Below, one piece after another: positions 19,060-30,100 of a stretch of 64,000 nucleotides of DNA. Made by a program: the position numbers and the translations under genes. Each line of letters starts with the position of its first letter. Position 1 is the first letter of the stretch. Below the pieces are notes generated by a model. It saw only the letters and a list, made by a program, of their open reading frames with translations, was not told the DNA's origin and searched no databases. The DNA lies in assembly GCA_026075535.2 (NCBI GenBank), contig AP026547.1:434001-498000 (forward strand). Reading direction: 5' to 3'. Origin of the DNA: Tricholoma matsutake. Lineage: Eukaryota; Basidiomycota; Agaricomycetes; Agaricales; Tricholomataceae.

Positions 19060-21722
19060 ACGTAATCTACCACATGTGTACCAACCTTTTGGTGGTCTTG
19101 TAGTGATTACAACGCCAATAAATTTATCAGCGTTAGTATGATGATCCTGCCTGTTGTCCATCACTTCTTCCAACGCACCATCCAAATCCATGTCCGGCTC
19201 AACCTCACTTTCATCATTGGATTCTACATCGGAAAAGGTCCTCTTCTTTCTCTTCTTCTTGCGTTTAACCTTCCTTTTCCCTGAATATAATCGGTATCAA
19301 CCTCTGTATAGCCACCATACTTGAAACATACAATTTTGTGATCCAGGTTCAGGCCCTCCATCACCGCTGTGGTTTGTTAGAATAACAGAAGGGTCTATAT
19401 CTTTAAGAAATGCTGCCATCTCCTCATTGTCCTCGATGTCAGATCCTTCATCAGAGTCACTGTTAATCGGGTCTTCCTCTTCCAAATCGTTGCCGGCATG
19501 CCGTTTCGTCTTCTTGTCCTTTTGCTGTTCCTTGCCCATCTTCCTTTTCTTGGCTGGACACTTTAAGTTTTACATTGAATAGAAGGTGATTCTATCTTAC
19601 CGGTGGGCCTGACTTCGTATTCTCTCTTCTTCTGATTCGACTTAACATGAACAAGATCTCTCGCATATGTCTCTTTCTTGGTACTGCGCATCCGTTCCAC
19701 TATACCTATAGTAGCGAGCTGTTGTTAATGTGATATCTGAAGCGGAATGCAATACAAACCTTTTCTGGCCCTAGGTCGTCCTCCAATGACATTCCACGGG
19801 GACACTGCTTCAGTGACGGCACAAATCGGAATGGACATCGACGTTTCGCGTAGCTGCTCCTCCCACTGCACTTTTGCAGAAAGTAGAACATCATTTGCAT
19901 ATGGTGCTCGGGTGGTCGAATTGGAATTGTGCAATGCCCTCAATGCCTCTTCCAAAAGATCATTCAACTTTTCTTTATACGCGGTACCGATCTCTGTGTC
20001 ATGCCCACTCCATCCAGGACGATAGGGAGAGGTTTTCAGACCAACACATATGCCTTTGTCAGTTACATAGGAAAAACTAGAAAAGAATCAATCCCAATCG
20101 AATCTAAGAAGAGCCTTTGGATCGGTTTGGCTGATATAATAAGTCATTTGCTGTGCAAATGAGTGGATCATAAAGTTGATATAGTCTTTGGTGCCCATAA
20201 TGCAGCACCCATCCTTAGTGAATGTTGCCTGGGTGCAGGTGTGGCATTGAGGTTGTCCCATGATCCTGTAGTTATCATTTAGATTAACGACAACGATGTG
20301 ATAGTTTGTACTTACACAGGTAACCGCATCTCTCGATAACTTTTGAGCAATTTTCCATCTGGTAAGGCTGCAAACACCATGGAACTGGTGCCATTGAAGG
20401 ATTCATTTGGGGGATACCCTATCAACATTAAGTGGTTGTAGCCCATATTGTAGTCGACGCATGGAGTGTGGTAGAAGGGCTGGCTGCCCCCGTGGAAGTG
20501 GAGACCGGAGAAATACAGCGTAGAAAACTCTTCCATTACCCAAGATATACCCCAATCAAGGATACTGAACAGCTCTTCGTCTACGTCTGGATGAGGTTTG
20601 CTCCAGTTCGACAATGCAGTTGGACATGCTGGAGAATCACTGCCATCAATGTGCGTACCAGCAGCGTGACCTAGAGACCGCTTGAACACATCAACTGTAT
20701 AGACCATTGAATACTTCAAAGTCTGAATGAAAATGAAAAATACCTGATTTTGGGCGCTCAGAAACTGCAGCGGCAATGTTGAGTTGGAACGCAGGGTAAC
20801 AAATGTTGTCCATCATGCCAATTCGAGGCATATTTGAGACTGCAGCTTGTGTATGCATTTTATCAACTAACCCTTCTGGCCCCCGCTCCAGGCCTTTCAT
20901 TGCTGAGAATGCGCCGAGCTAGAGACATTACATGTCGACTTATCACAAATCTTGCTCGAACTTCATGACATACCTCTAGAATATCTTTTCTCATGCAAAC
21001 ATCACCATCCATTCCATCACCATATTTCGATCCTACGCTTGGAGCATCTAACGACTGTGGCTCTTAAAAGGTAGCAGTGATACCGTAACATTGGTCGCCA
21101 TTTCACGTCTGTATGGCATGGCAGGACCTTTCAAAAGCTAGTCCCCCGATGTAACCCGATGCCTTCTTGTCAAATTGAGCTTTCTTGTCGGACATTTCCC
21201 CTGGAGGCCCGAGAATGGATTCTCGTGTCTGCTCCAGCCAACGAATTTGGTCAGCATTGTACACACTCCTGTGGGGTTGTCAGTTATGGAACGGACATTC
21301 AAATTTTGTGCAAACTTGTCCATGGCTCATGATTTGAGTTTATCCTTGTAAGGATCTCCACCGTTATTGACGTTCCTCATTAACAAGAAGTCCTTGTTGC
21401 TTGGATGCAAGATGGTGAACCCTGGATGGTCTGAGATAGAGTAAAGGCCGAATTGTAGATGCCACTGACCCATTTCATCATTTTCAGACTTGGTAGCAGG
21501 CACCTCCATCTCTGATGTGGCGTCCAGATTTTCCACCATCACAGAAGTAGACAAGTCTTGCACCATAATTATGATTTTTCCATGTTCACCCTTGATTAGT
21601 GGGTGACAGTCAGTTGAATACAGTTGGGGAAGACGCGAATCTCTGTTTGGAAGATTGAGGCGTTGCAAACCAGAGAGAATGTCCATGGTGGGCAGAGAGA
21701 ACTTAGGTGAGACTTTCCGCAC
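19060..21722 (-). pseudogene. 2OG-Fe(II) dioxygenase-like gene, fungal TET/JBP type (tentative)
   Basis: Minus-strand exons in order are: a first block at 21722-21138; LGAFSAMKGLERG..GMMDNICYPAFQ (about 20920-20750); a 49-nt intron; then the core exon 20702-20322. The core has an H-x-D in GTHIDGSDSP (about 20642-20653) and, about 50 residues later, FSGLHFHGG (about 20487-20510), then LMLIGYPP and VFAALPDGKLL. An H-x-D followed by a distal His in a beta-rich region is the metal-binding layout of 2OG-Fe(II) dioxygenases. The surrounding words resemble the multicopy TET/JBP genes of Agaricomycetes, which oxidise 5-methylcytosine. The tail (19967-19170) is basic and acidic with several KRKKKR-type nuclear signals. 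Some stops suggest decay. The family call is inference. Confidence 0.45.
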
Positions 21723-23100
21723 ACACAGAAAGTCTCATTTCAAGCTTATCTCAGAAACCCGGTTATGGCTATCGATTACAACATAATAATCCTTTGGATG
21801 GGTCTTTCGTGAAATCGCGAGAAGCCTAACTAATCCGACTGTATGACAAATCCCCAATCTGTTGACCATCAATTGTAATATTCACTGAGAGGGCGGTGGC
21901 CACCCACATCTGACAACAAACATGCCGGGGATGGGTCGATTGCCCACGAATAATTGGTTGACGCTGTAGAATACTAGTTCACTTGTTCATCAGATTGGAT
22001 GCTCTATATCCATCCTGCAAGCACAACCTACTTATGGCTGACACTTGTCGATCTGGATTCACATTCTCTAACATGGTTGTCATAGGCACTTGATCTGGAT
22101 CGGCATTTGCTAACCTAGTTGTAGGAACTTTGTTTTCGTGAGCTTAGTTCAAAGGGTGATTGCAACTACAGCCTACCTGGAGGATCACCGGTGTCAAAAT
22201 GTGAGTCCATTACTGGGCTGTGATGTTCCACTGTGGATTCCTTGTAACTTTGATAACCAATGGTTGGGGTGAAATGGAAGACCTGTTAGAGACATGTATT
22301 CTTGTCTCTCCCTGGCTTGTTTACAAAACTTACTTTAGTTTTGTTGCTCATAATTTTGGATGATTTGCTCTGTAAATGCCCATAGCATTGAATAATGAAT
22401 CAGAAAGGCAAACCAGTCTGAACTTATACCAGTTAACATCCAGAAAACTTATAGAGGTACTCACAAAATGATGTCATAGCCGGCAACTAAACACTTTTAT
22501 GTTGTCAAGCACTGGTTCTGTTTACCCAAGTGTTCAAGGTAATATGAGCGGTTTTCAATCGTATCGTATGGTTCTATAGTAGTCTACTAAGATGTGTTGC
22601 ATGTATAGCTGACTTGTTGAAAGAAAGATGTTCAATCCAACAACAATTTGCCTTATGGCGCTTTGTAGCCCAGATCTTCATAAAAAGTCCATAAAAAGTA
22701 GAGCTGGGTACAGCCCATTGGTTAGCTAGCGTGTTGTACAATACAACCACAAGTCTAATGATACTGTACTTACCATGTAAATGTTTAAACACTTGAACCC
22801 AGTCCGCCCAGAAGTGAGATGGTGGTGGAACCAGGACAAGAGCAAAAAAGGCCTTTGAACCAAACAATGTCCAACATAGCCATGTTCGAAACGGCAACTT
22901 CCATTCTGAATGAGCTATGGCACACACTGTTTGACTGTGTTATATTTTCTCTCCTCTGCCTTCAACCATCACCTACCGACAATCAGAATGGAGTAAGTAG
23001 TATGTCTGCGACCCTGTAGGGGTGTAAATAATCTGTATTAAGATGTTCTACAGTCGTAAGGATCATTACGACTATCGTACTGTTGCAAAATAAGGTTGTA
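21723..23100. other. No gene seen
   Basis: About 1.4 kb without a convincing gene. One minus-strand frame at 22574-22927 has protein-like composition (TFYGLFMKIWATKRHKANCCWIEHL) but matches nothing I know. The stretch separates the divergently oriented dioxygenase-like and Spt5-like genes and could hold their promoters. Confidence 0.4.
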
Positions 23101-23101
23101 T

Positions 23102-25600
23102 ATGCCTAAGCGATCAGTTAAACGGGCAAAGGTACGTGAGTCCTAACTTAAATCGGCACACTTGGCTCAATTCTTGTTCAGAAGTCATCATCCTTGTCTT
23201 TCCTAGACCTAGAAGCATCCATCGATCAGGATGGCGATGAGAGAGATTCCGAAATGGACAAGGAAGAGGAGGATGGTAAATGTAAATTTGCCTCCTCTGG
23301 CAGGAACTGAGTGGATCACCTAGGTTTCATTGTTCCCGATAAACCTCCTGCTGGAACCTCTCACTTTCGTCCGTTGCTTGCTGATGCAACCGCGGAAGAG
23401 GAGGCAGCACATTTGGAAGAGGTCGCTTTGGCTATCGAAGGTCAATACGCTGGTGTTAACCACATCCATGTCATTGATGCAGGATTCGGGCCTTGTGGAC
23501 ATTGTTGAAACCGCGATGTGCTATCCTTCCTTGGACGACCCAGAAATCTGGAAATTATCTGTTGACGTATGTTCTCCCTGCTCTTCTGATTTTTCTATGG
23601 CTTGTGTTGACCTCTGTTCAGGAAGGTTGCAAACACGAGATACTGATGAAATGCACAGAAGCTGCATCATCTGGATCTCCGAGTTCCACAGTGCTTTCTG
23701 TTTTCTATCGCGACCACCAGCCCGGAGCTGTCTATATCGAGAGTCATCGATCTACAGTTGATGCCAGATTGTCGCTTGGTTCCTTTCTCAAGGGCATCAC
23801 TCCTGTTTCATTTCTTGGGTCAAACAAATCCTGTTTAACATTTGTGCCCCTAGAAGACCATGTTAAACTCTTGATGCCTTCATCCCAGCCACAAACTTGC
23901 AAGCCAGGTGCCTGGGTGCGGCTTCGGCATGGTGGCTACTACCACAATGACTTAGGATTTGTAACCGAGGTCCATGATGAAGTTGCGGTGGTGATTTTTA
24001 TACCTAGGTTGTCATTTAGTCCTGACTCTCGTGGGCAACTGCCCCAAGCTCTTTTTGATCCCAATATTGTCAAAGACATCCAGGGAACTAGGGTGGTTAG
24101 GCACAATCGTGGACTAAACATTTTTTGTGGCAAAACTTTCACACCTGATGGATTTGAAATCGGTCATTCAGGACATCAGATTTAGATGACGTTCATGTGC
24201 TACCTAAGGAAACAGAACTTTTATTCTTCAATAAATCTGGCAATGTAGATGTACGACACACAATACGAGTTATTCGATCAAAAGTTCAGTTTGGGGTGTC
24301 TGAAAAGGTGCTCGTATGCTCAGGCGCACTTCAGGGAATGTCGGGCCACATTGTTAGCATTGATAACACAGAGATGGCTCAAATTGAGAACTCTGATGAC
24401 CATCTTCTTGTTGAAGTGCCTCAGCGGTACATGAGGAGAGCTTTCTCCTGTGGTGATTATGTGACGATTATCAGCGGAGAACACCAAGGATGTGAGGGTT
24501 TTATTACGGAAGTATGTGGAGAATTGGTAACACTGTATATGATGGTCAGAGAACTGGGACCTCAAACCGTTGGCAAAGAGGTATTTTAACCAGCTCTGAC
24601 TGTTCTGCATGTATCTGACCTTTGTAGTTTCAAATTGAACAGACTCATATCAATTGGAAGAAGAACATCAATGCTTCCGACGCTGAACCAGGTGCAGTTG
24701 AGGAAAGACCCTTGTCCGACAAGGCATGATGCAGAGATCCCATGCATACTGGGGATCCATTTTGTGGCATGAACATTCATGTTATCAAGGGTAATCTGAA
24801 GGGCCATAAAGCAACAGTGCTTGGCTCTACCCCTGTCTTGAATGAAAAGTTCAGTGTCACTCTCAGGATTGACACGCAAGCTGTGAAAATGACTGTTGAG
24901 CTTGGCAGTGACGATGTGACAGAGCTAGTGTGAGCATGCAATTATGACAATTATTGCCTTAACTAATTGAAGTTTCGCCAGGACTGGTTTGTCATTGTTG
25001 AAAGCACAGTGGATTCCAAGGGGGACATTGTTACCTGGACTGATTGTTCGTCCATCTACACCAACTCGTTCCGATTCAAGGGAAACACCTCTGAGTCCGG
25101 CTTGGGACCCTACCTCTCATTTGCCGTCTGAACCCACTGCAAAGCTTGGTGTGTGTCTCTTTAACTGATGCTACTCTGTTTAACTCGAAAGACTTAGGAG
25201 AGTGGCTGCTGGACCCATGGCTTGACAATAAATGCCTTGATGTTGTCATTCAGGGCACCAAGGAAGGCATCTACTATCGAGGGGGGAAGTACAAAGGTTG
25301 TCGGGGTGTGTCAGTGCTCAACCGTCCACAGAAAGGATTGGATTGCTCTGTGATGGTCAAACTGGGGATCATGGCGACCCAGGTCAAATTCCCCCTGAAG
25401 TACATCCTGCCAGAAATGACTACTGAGAGGGAAGGTGCGGTAAAAGCTTCAGATGTGCAGCCAATTCATACAGTGCTAGGCCAATGCGTGGTGATTATTG
25501 GGCCAGATCTTTCCGGAAATACTAGCTTTATCGGTTGTTATGGCTGTGTCTCGAGTTGCCAGTATCCATTGCAGCCCCATGATGCCTTAATTCTTCTTTA
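23102..25600 (+). pseudogene. Spt5-like transcription elongation factor paralogue
   Basis: Start ATGCCTAAGCGATCAG at 23102, followed by small exons with an acidic patch (DGDERDSEMDKEEED). An NGN-like domain follows: PSLDDPEIWKLSVD, intron, EGCKHEILMKC, VLSVFYRDHQPGAVYIES, CLTFVPLEDHVKLL (23520-23880). KOW modules come next: PGAWVRLRHGGYYHNDLGFV (about 23906-23965), CGDYVTIISGEHQGCEGF (about 24448-24502), IHVIKGNLKGHKATVLG (about 24776-24826) and a terminal one, GKYKGCRGVSVLN..GQCVVIIGPDLSGNTSFIGCYG (25280-25545). Spt5 binds RNA polymerase II and coordinates elongation. This is not the ordinary copy: the long acidic N-terminus and CTR repeats are absent. Frame breaks near 23313, 24185 and 24727 suggest a dying member of a fungal Spt5-like family. 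Confidence 0.7.
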
Positions 25601-26290
25601 TCATCCAGTTAGCCAGTTTATGTACTTCCACCAAAAAAATATTTGTCGTTCTCATCATGAATCTGTGCTGTGGGAAAAAATATGGATACAGAAGCTTATT
25701 TTACATCTATCTATATTACTTCGTCGAGTACCTATACCTCAAATACAAATACAATTTTTGTTGCGTTGAATCACATGAAAGTTTCTTGGAAGTTTCTGTT
25801 CAAAATTCATCCTTGACAGGTGGTGTGACTTTGATGGCCAGTTTTCTTTTCAATCTCGAACCACCATGTTGCGAGTATTCAAACAACTCTCCGTCTTAGT
25901 CATTTTCTGCCTGAACCTGATTGTAGTCACATCAAATGGTATGTTGTAGTGCTCTGGCTTTCCTTCCAGGACTTTAATTTGTAATTAGGTGATAATCTGG
26001 TGTCCAGCTCACATCCACTCAACGGCACAGGCCACCCGGGTCCGCAGTCTTTCTTATCATATGGTATGCTCCAATCAGCTCATTCCAAAAATCGAACTGA
26101 ACGCGATGGGATGCTTGCTCAGATCATTTTGATGGTTCTTGTCTCACTTGCAGTAGACCCTGCGCTACCTTTGCGGGTGCGGGTGATCCAGGGAAGGGAC
26201 CTGTTCTCTTTATAAGTGCTTCCAACCTATCATATGGTATGAATAGTTGGTTGCTATAATGTTGATGCCTTGATGTTTACAACCAATTTT
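25601..26290. other. No gene seen
   Basis: A 3' flank of the Spt5-like unit, about 700 bp. It contains the word CATATGGTATG twice (about 26058 and 26231) and short non-coding frames, but nothing I can assign. Confidence 0.35.
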
Positions 26291-26319
26291 TACAGCAAAT
26301 ATCCAACATAATGGCAGTA

Positions 26320-26490
26320 TTTCCCCCCATGTGGGTGCTTCCATTGGTGAAAATTACATAGACTCCAAAACAGGTTTCTCCGATGAGGGCATCTACCTAG
26401 CCCCCCATGTGGGCTCCTCCAATGTGGGCATCTTGCATCCGCCTTATGTGGATACCCCCAGTGTGGGTGATTTGACAACCCCTTTATGGG
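26320..26490. repeat. CCATGTGGG word cluster
   Basis: Seven or so variants of CC(C/A)ATGTGGG(T/C) occur within about 170 bp just ahead of the Helitron coding region. This is a small word island and part of an otherwise open but biologically implausible plus-strand frame. Confidence 0.5.
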
Positions 26491-27116
26491 GTGTTCTTTA
26501 TAAAGAACTTGTTCCAAACCTCAATTTATATTTGTTGCCTATTTCATGTGCCAATGTATATTTTAACATATCCGACTCACTGAAGTTTCCATGCTATAAT
26601 TGTACCTCTATATCTTGTGGCACATCATCTGCAGAACCAATGCTTTTGGGGAGCAATGGCTACTTGTTTAACAAATATGGTATAACCTCTTGCTATCAAT
26701 ATTCTATTAAATATATGCCACATATATTTGTTTCTTCAATTGCTTGTTCAGTAAGATGGCTAAGCTTCTGCTCCAGTTATGTTGAGGTGTTCTCTTTCTT
26801 TTGGCAGAGGGTCAGAAATATTGTTTTTTTGCTGTTTTGTTTGCAACACTGGATACTATCCCTAAACATTCTTCCAGTTGTTGATGTCTCAGTCAGAGTC
26901 AGAAAGCTATCATTAATACTGAAACAGAATATGATGTACAAACATGATTTTGCAGTATGTCTCCTAATACTTATCAAATGTAAATATGATTCTGATTATT
27001 TGTCTATATCTTGTTTGTTTTCAGCTTTTTCTTGTTTTGTGTATGTGGTCTTTAGACAATTTGGCTTCTTGTGTCTGATGGTCAAATCCAAGCTTTGCAG
27101 TCTTGTATTTTTACAT

Positions 27117-30100
27117 CCATTGAAACATCGAGGTTGGGTTTTTATTGCTAGTGAAGGCAATCAGAATATGCCTTACCAGCTATTCAAGTTTCATAAAGTA
27201 CATGACCCCAGAGGGTATTTCAAAAAGGATGTATCTACAGCATTTGCACCACCTGCTAGAATACTTAACAAGGGGGGGTATGCTGCTTGTATCTTCTCCT
27301 TTTCACAACTAGAGCCATATTTGTTACCACAAGATAAAAATCAGCCAGATATTACAAAAATGATATTCAAATATGCTGATCATGTAAATGATGTTGGTTT
27401 ACTAAAGTATCCACCAAGTCAATTTGTTTATGTTAACATGCCACTTCAGGATCTTACCCCATATCTTACAGTAACTACTTTGCGAAAAATAGCAAAATCT
27501 CATGGCTGTCCTGCTGGATCTCATGACAATAAAAATACCTTACAGTATTCTTTAAAAAATCACTCCTGTCCCCAATGTAATGTACTTGTTACTGTATTTT
27601 CAATTGAGCAACCATGGTCACAGCAGCATCATAGAGCAAACTTGAAGAAGAAGAAGGAAGAAAAAGCTGAGAGCATTAATGCACTTAAAGAAAAGTTGAA
27701 TAGCTCAATTGTTGCAAATGCCTCTTCCTTACCATTTCCACCAGCACCATTGACCACCATGCTTGCATGAGACATTGCAGATGAAGCATGTAAAAAGATG
27801 ACCAAAAAGAAAATTGAGGAAAGTGGTTGTGCTGTCTGTGGTGAGTTAGTACCAAGTGGGGAACTTAGTAGATTGAAAGCTATTAAAAACCATCTGCATG
27901 TGTTGAAGGCAGAAGGTGTATCTAGTGTAGAGCAAAAAAGTTTGGACCAGAAGAAAAAAGAATACACTGGTCCTATACTAGATTATAAGTGTAGTAATGT
28001 TTGCAACACTTGTAGGATGTCCCTCAGATGTAACAAAGTTCCAAGGCTTGCACTAGCTCATGGATTGTGGCTTGGGAATGTACCTGAAGAGTTATCCAGC
28101 TTGCGATTTGTTGAAAAACTTTTGATTGCACGGGTTAGACATACATGTTGTTTTTTGAAAATTTCAACAGGTGGCTGTAAAATGAAAGCTAATGCAATTG
28201 CATTTGAAACTCCCATTCCCAAGGTGTATAGTAAACTCCCACCTCCTAGAGATGAAATGGATGATGTACTTGCAATTTTTTTTACAGGTCCATGCAAACC
28301 AACTCTGGAAGACTATAATCGATCATTGGTTCTTGTGAGACAGAATCATGTAGCACAAGCATTGGAGTGGTTAAAGTTAAACCATAGAGATTATGCAGAT
28401 ATAGACATTTCACATGAAAATCTGGCATAATATCCTGAAGATGGACCACCTTGCTCAGTAGAGTATAAGCCTCTCTCAAGCAATAAAACATTAGAAGGAA
28501 CTAGTCTTCATGATATGGATGACAAAGATGGTACTACTGAAGGTGACTGTGCATATACTGTACATGGGCTGACTGGACAGAAATTGGATACTATGACCAC
28601 TAACAGGTTAAAGGCACTTGCACTTAAGCATTTAAATTCTCAGGGAAAATTTCTAGTTGTTGGTCACAGCAACAAAGCTGAATCTGCATGGGATAATCCA
28701 CAACTTTATCCTAAAATGTTTCCCTGGTTATTTCCATATGGACTAGGAGGTGTTGGCTCAGCTGGCTTGTCTGACAAAGAGCACAAAAGACATTTACTAA
28801 TGTACCATGACAAAAGATTTCAGACAGATGTCAATTTTCCATTTGTTGCATTTAGTCATGAACAAATCAAAACAAGTACAACTCAGAGTTTTTTACTTGC
28901 TGAGAAAAGCAAGTTTCAAGCTATTACAGACAGACTTCTGAATCTTGATCAGACTGTTCTGAATGCTTTAATTGAAAAAATTTCTGGTGGAGATTATGTT
29001 GCAGCTGAAACAGATGAAGAGAAGAATTGCTTTCAAGTTATAAAAGACTTGGATCATATTGCTGGAAGTGTTAAAGGATCTATGGCAAGTAAAAAATATA
29101 TGCAGAATGAAATTTGGTCATTGGTAAATCATTGTGGGGCACCATCCTGGTATATAACATTATCACCTGCTGATGTAAAACATCCAATATGTCTCTATTA
29201 TGCTGGTACAGATACTAAGTTTGAGCCTTGTATACTGAATGAAAGTGACAGAATTCATCGTATATGCAAAAATCCAGTAGCTAGTGCTCGATTTTTTCAT
29301 TTCATAGTCCAAACCTTTATTGAGGATGTGTTAGGTGTAAAATCTAAACACCGTGGATTGTATGGAGATACTAAGGCATATTATGGGACTGTTGAACAAC
29401 AAGGCCAGCTCACACTGCACATGCATCTCTTGCTCTGGATAAAAGGGTCTTTAACACCACAAGAGATGTGACAAAAAATTCTTGATCCTAATTCTGACTT
29501 TCAAAAGAACCTTGTAAAATGGTTGGAAAGCTGTGTTTCAGGAGAATTCTTCAATGGCACACAAGAAGATGTTATGGCACAAATTGACTCAAATAAAAAC
29601 CTGCCAGAATATAAAAATCCAACAGAAACCATGCCTTTGCCACCACCTCCTGCTTGTAAAAAATCAGATCCTCATGAAACATGTGATGCATGTCAAAAAC
29701 TAGGTACATGGTGGGGTCTTTTTACACAAACTGTTGATGATCTTCTTACAAAGTCAAATGTCCATAGTTGTAATAGAAATAAAAATAAAGATGGAAGTGC
29801 AAATAAGAGGCATGTATATACTGGCTGCATGGACAATAAATGGGGCAAATGCAAGGCAAGATTTCCATGACCTTTATTTCAAGAAACTCATATAGACAAG
29901 GAGACAGGTTCACTAGATTTGAAAAAAAAAGAACCTTGGCTATCTACTTTTACACTCTTATTAACTTATATTTTCTGCTGCAACACAGATGTTACTTGCC
30001 TCATGTCAGGTACTGCTATTAAAGCAGTAATTATATATGTATCTGATTATATAACTAAAGCCCCCTTGAAAACTCATGTTATTTTTGAATCAATCAAATC

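Noticed and set aside
19297..19539. An independent small acidic nuclear protein gene
   Set aside because: The frame is bounded by splice-like signals and continues logically with neighbouring exons of the minus-strand dioxygenase-like unit, so it is treated as part of that gene.
26331..27116. Long plus-strand open frame with many hydrophobic segments ahead of the Helitron genes
   Set aside because: It is in frame with the Helitron protein but is Leu/Phe/Cys-rich because of T-rich DNA, starts inside a CATGTGGG word cluster and matches no Helitron N-terminus. It is more likely 5' untranslated or intron sequence than a membrane protein.
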